This document shows positions 5,786-5,907 of a stretch of 5,907 bases of DNA, piece after piece (the stretch's first letter is position 1; every line of letters begins with the position of its first letter). This DNA is from Nitrososphaerota archaeon (lineage in GTDB: Archaea; Thermoproteota; Nitrososphaeria; Nitrososphaerales; Gagatemarchaeaceae), in assembly GCA_003135575.1 (NCBI GenBank), contig PLCG01000054.1, positions 21,157 to 27,063 of the forward strand, read 5' to 3'. Under the pieces are notes generated by a model, which was given only the letters and a program-made list of their open reading frames with translations, did no database searches and had not been told where the DNA came from. A program made the translations under genes and the position numbers.

Positions 5786-5907
5786 ATGAAAATACGGAAC
5801 GGAAAGTACGGACAAAGAAAGGCCATCTCGCCAATCATCGCCACGGTGCTGATCATCGCGGTCACGCTCATAGCTGCTGTAGCTATCGGTGGCTTCGTCT
5901 TCGGCAT
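5786..5907 (+). CDS. Archaeal type IV pilin-like/archaellin-like protein, N-terminus only
   Basis: Only the first 40 residues lie in the window. Seen: a short basic leader MKIRNGKYGQRKA, then ISPIIATVLIIAVTLIAAVA leading into a run of small and hydrophobic residues. This is an archaeal class III signal peptide. The prepilin/prearchaellin peptidase (PibD/FlaK/EppA family) would be expected to cut after A13 (RKA|ISP), leaving a hydrophobic helix that packs into the filament core. Proteins with this start form adhesive pili, archaella or pseudopilin-like surface structures; the missing C-terminal head is needed to tell which. ATG 5786 is preferred over an in-frame ATG at 5717 because the TATA box lies between them and class III leaders are short. 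It has its own promoter, separate from the glycan operon, and its product could be a glycosylation target. Confidence 0.88.
   Translation, partial: MKIRNGKYGQRKAISPIIATVLIIAVTLIAAVAIGGFVFG

Noticed and set aside
1..5907. tRNA or rRNA genes, CRISPR repeats, transposases, attachment sites
   Set aside because: I looked for cloverleaf-like sequence, regularly spaced repeats, terminal inverted repeats with target duplications and integrase or transposase motifs, and found none.

Overview
The window looks archaeal. The right edge encodes the start of a type IV pilin-like or archaellin-like protein with an archaeal class III signal peptide (R-K-A|I-S-P-I-I-A-T). Archaeal TATA boxes sit at the expected distance from gene starts, one promoter appears to give an almost leaderless transcript, and four of the six genes seem to start with GTG or TTG. 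A Thaumarchaeota/TACK-type lineage would fit the pilin signal and the moderate GC content, but the sequence alone does not fix the phylum.

Layout: two divergent gene groups share a control region at about 1690-1812. Leftward runs a family-2 glycosyltransferase (625-1689), then, after a 105-base gap with a perfect 8-bp hairpin, an FkbM-type methyltransferase (1-519) that is cut by the window start. Rightward runs an extended short-chain dehydrogenase resembling sugar-nucleotide epimerases (1813-2904), a UDP-sugar 6-dehydrogenase-type enzyme (2966-4294) and a multi-pass GT-C-like glycosyltransferase (4308-5600). The rightward set is closely spaced and is probably one operon. A 185-base intergenic region follows. 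It holds a pyrimidine tract that may end transcription, a perfect 12-bp palindrome, and a TATA box driving the pilin-like gene (5786 to the window end, truncated).

Working together: the dehydrogenase would make a UDP-uronic acid and the epimerase would remodel a nucleotide sugar. The cytoplasmic GT2 would add a sugar to a glycan, the GT-C protein would add sugars from a lipid-phosphate donor on the outer face, and the FkbM enzyme would methylate the product. This is the layout of a surface-glycan or protein-glycosylation locus. The neighbouring pilin is a possible acceptor, but only its position suggests this.

I see no RNA gene, CRISPR array, insertion sequence or obviously new defence or mobile system. 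The most interesting signals are the small symmetric elements at the two promoter regions and in the gaps within the operons, and the unassigned substrates of the sugar enzymes.
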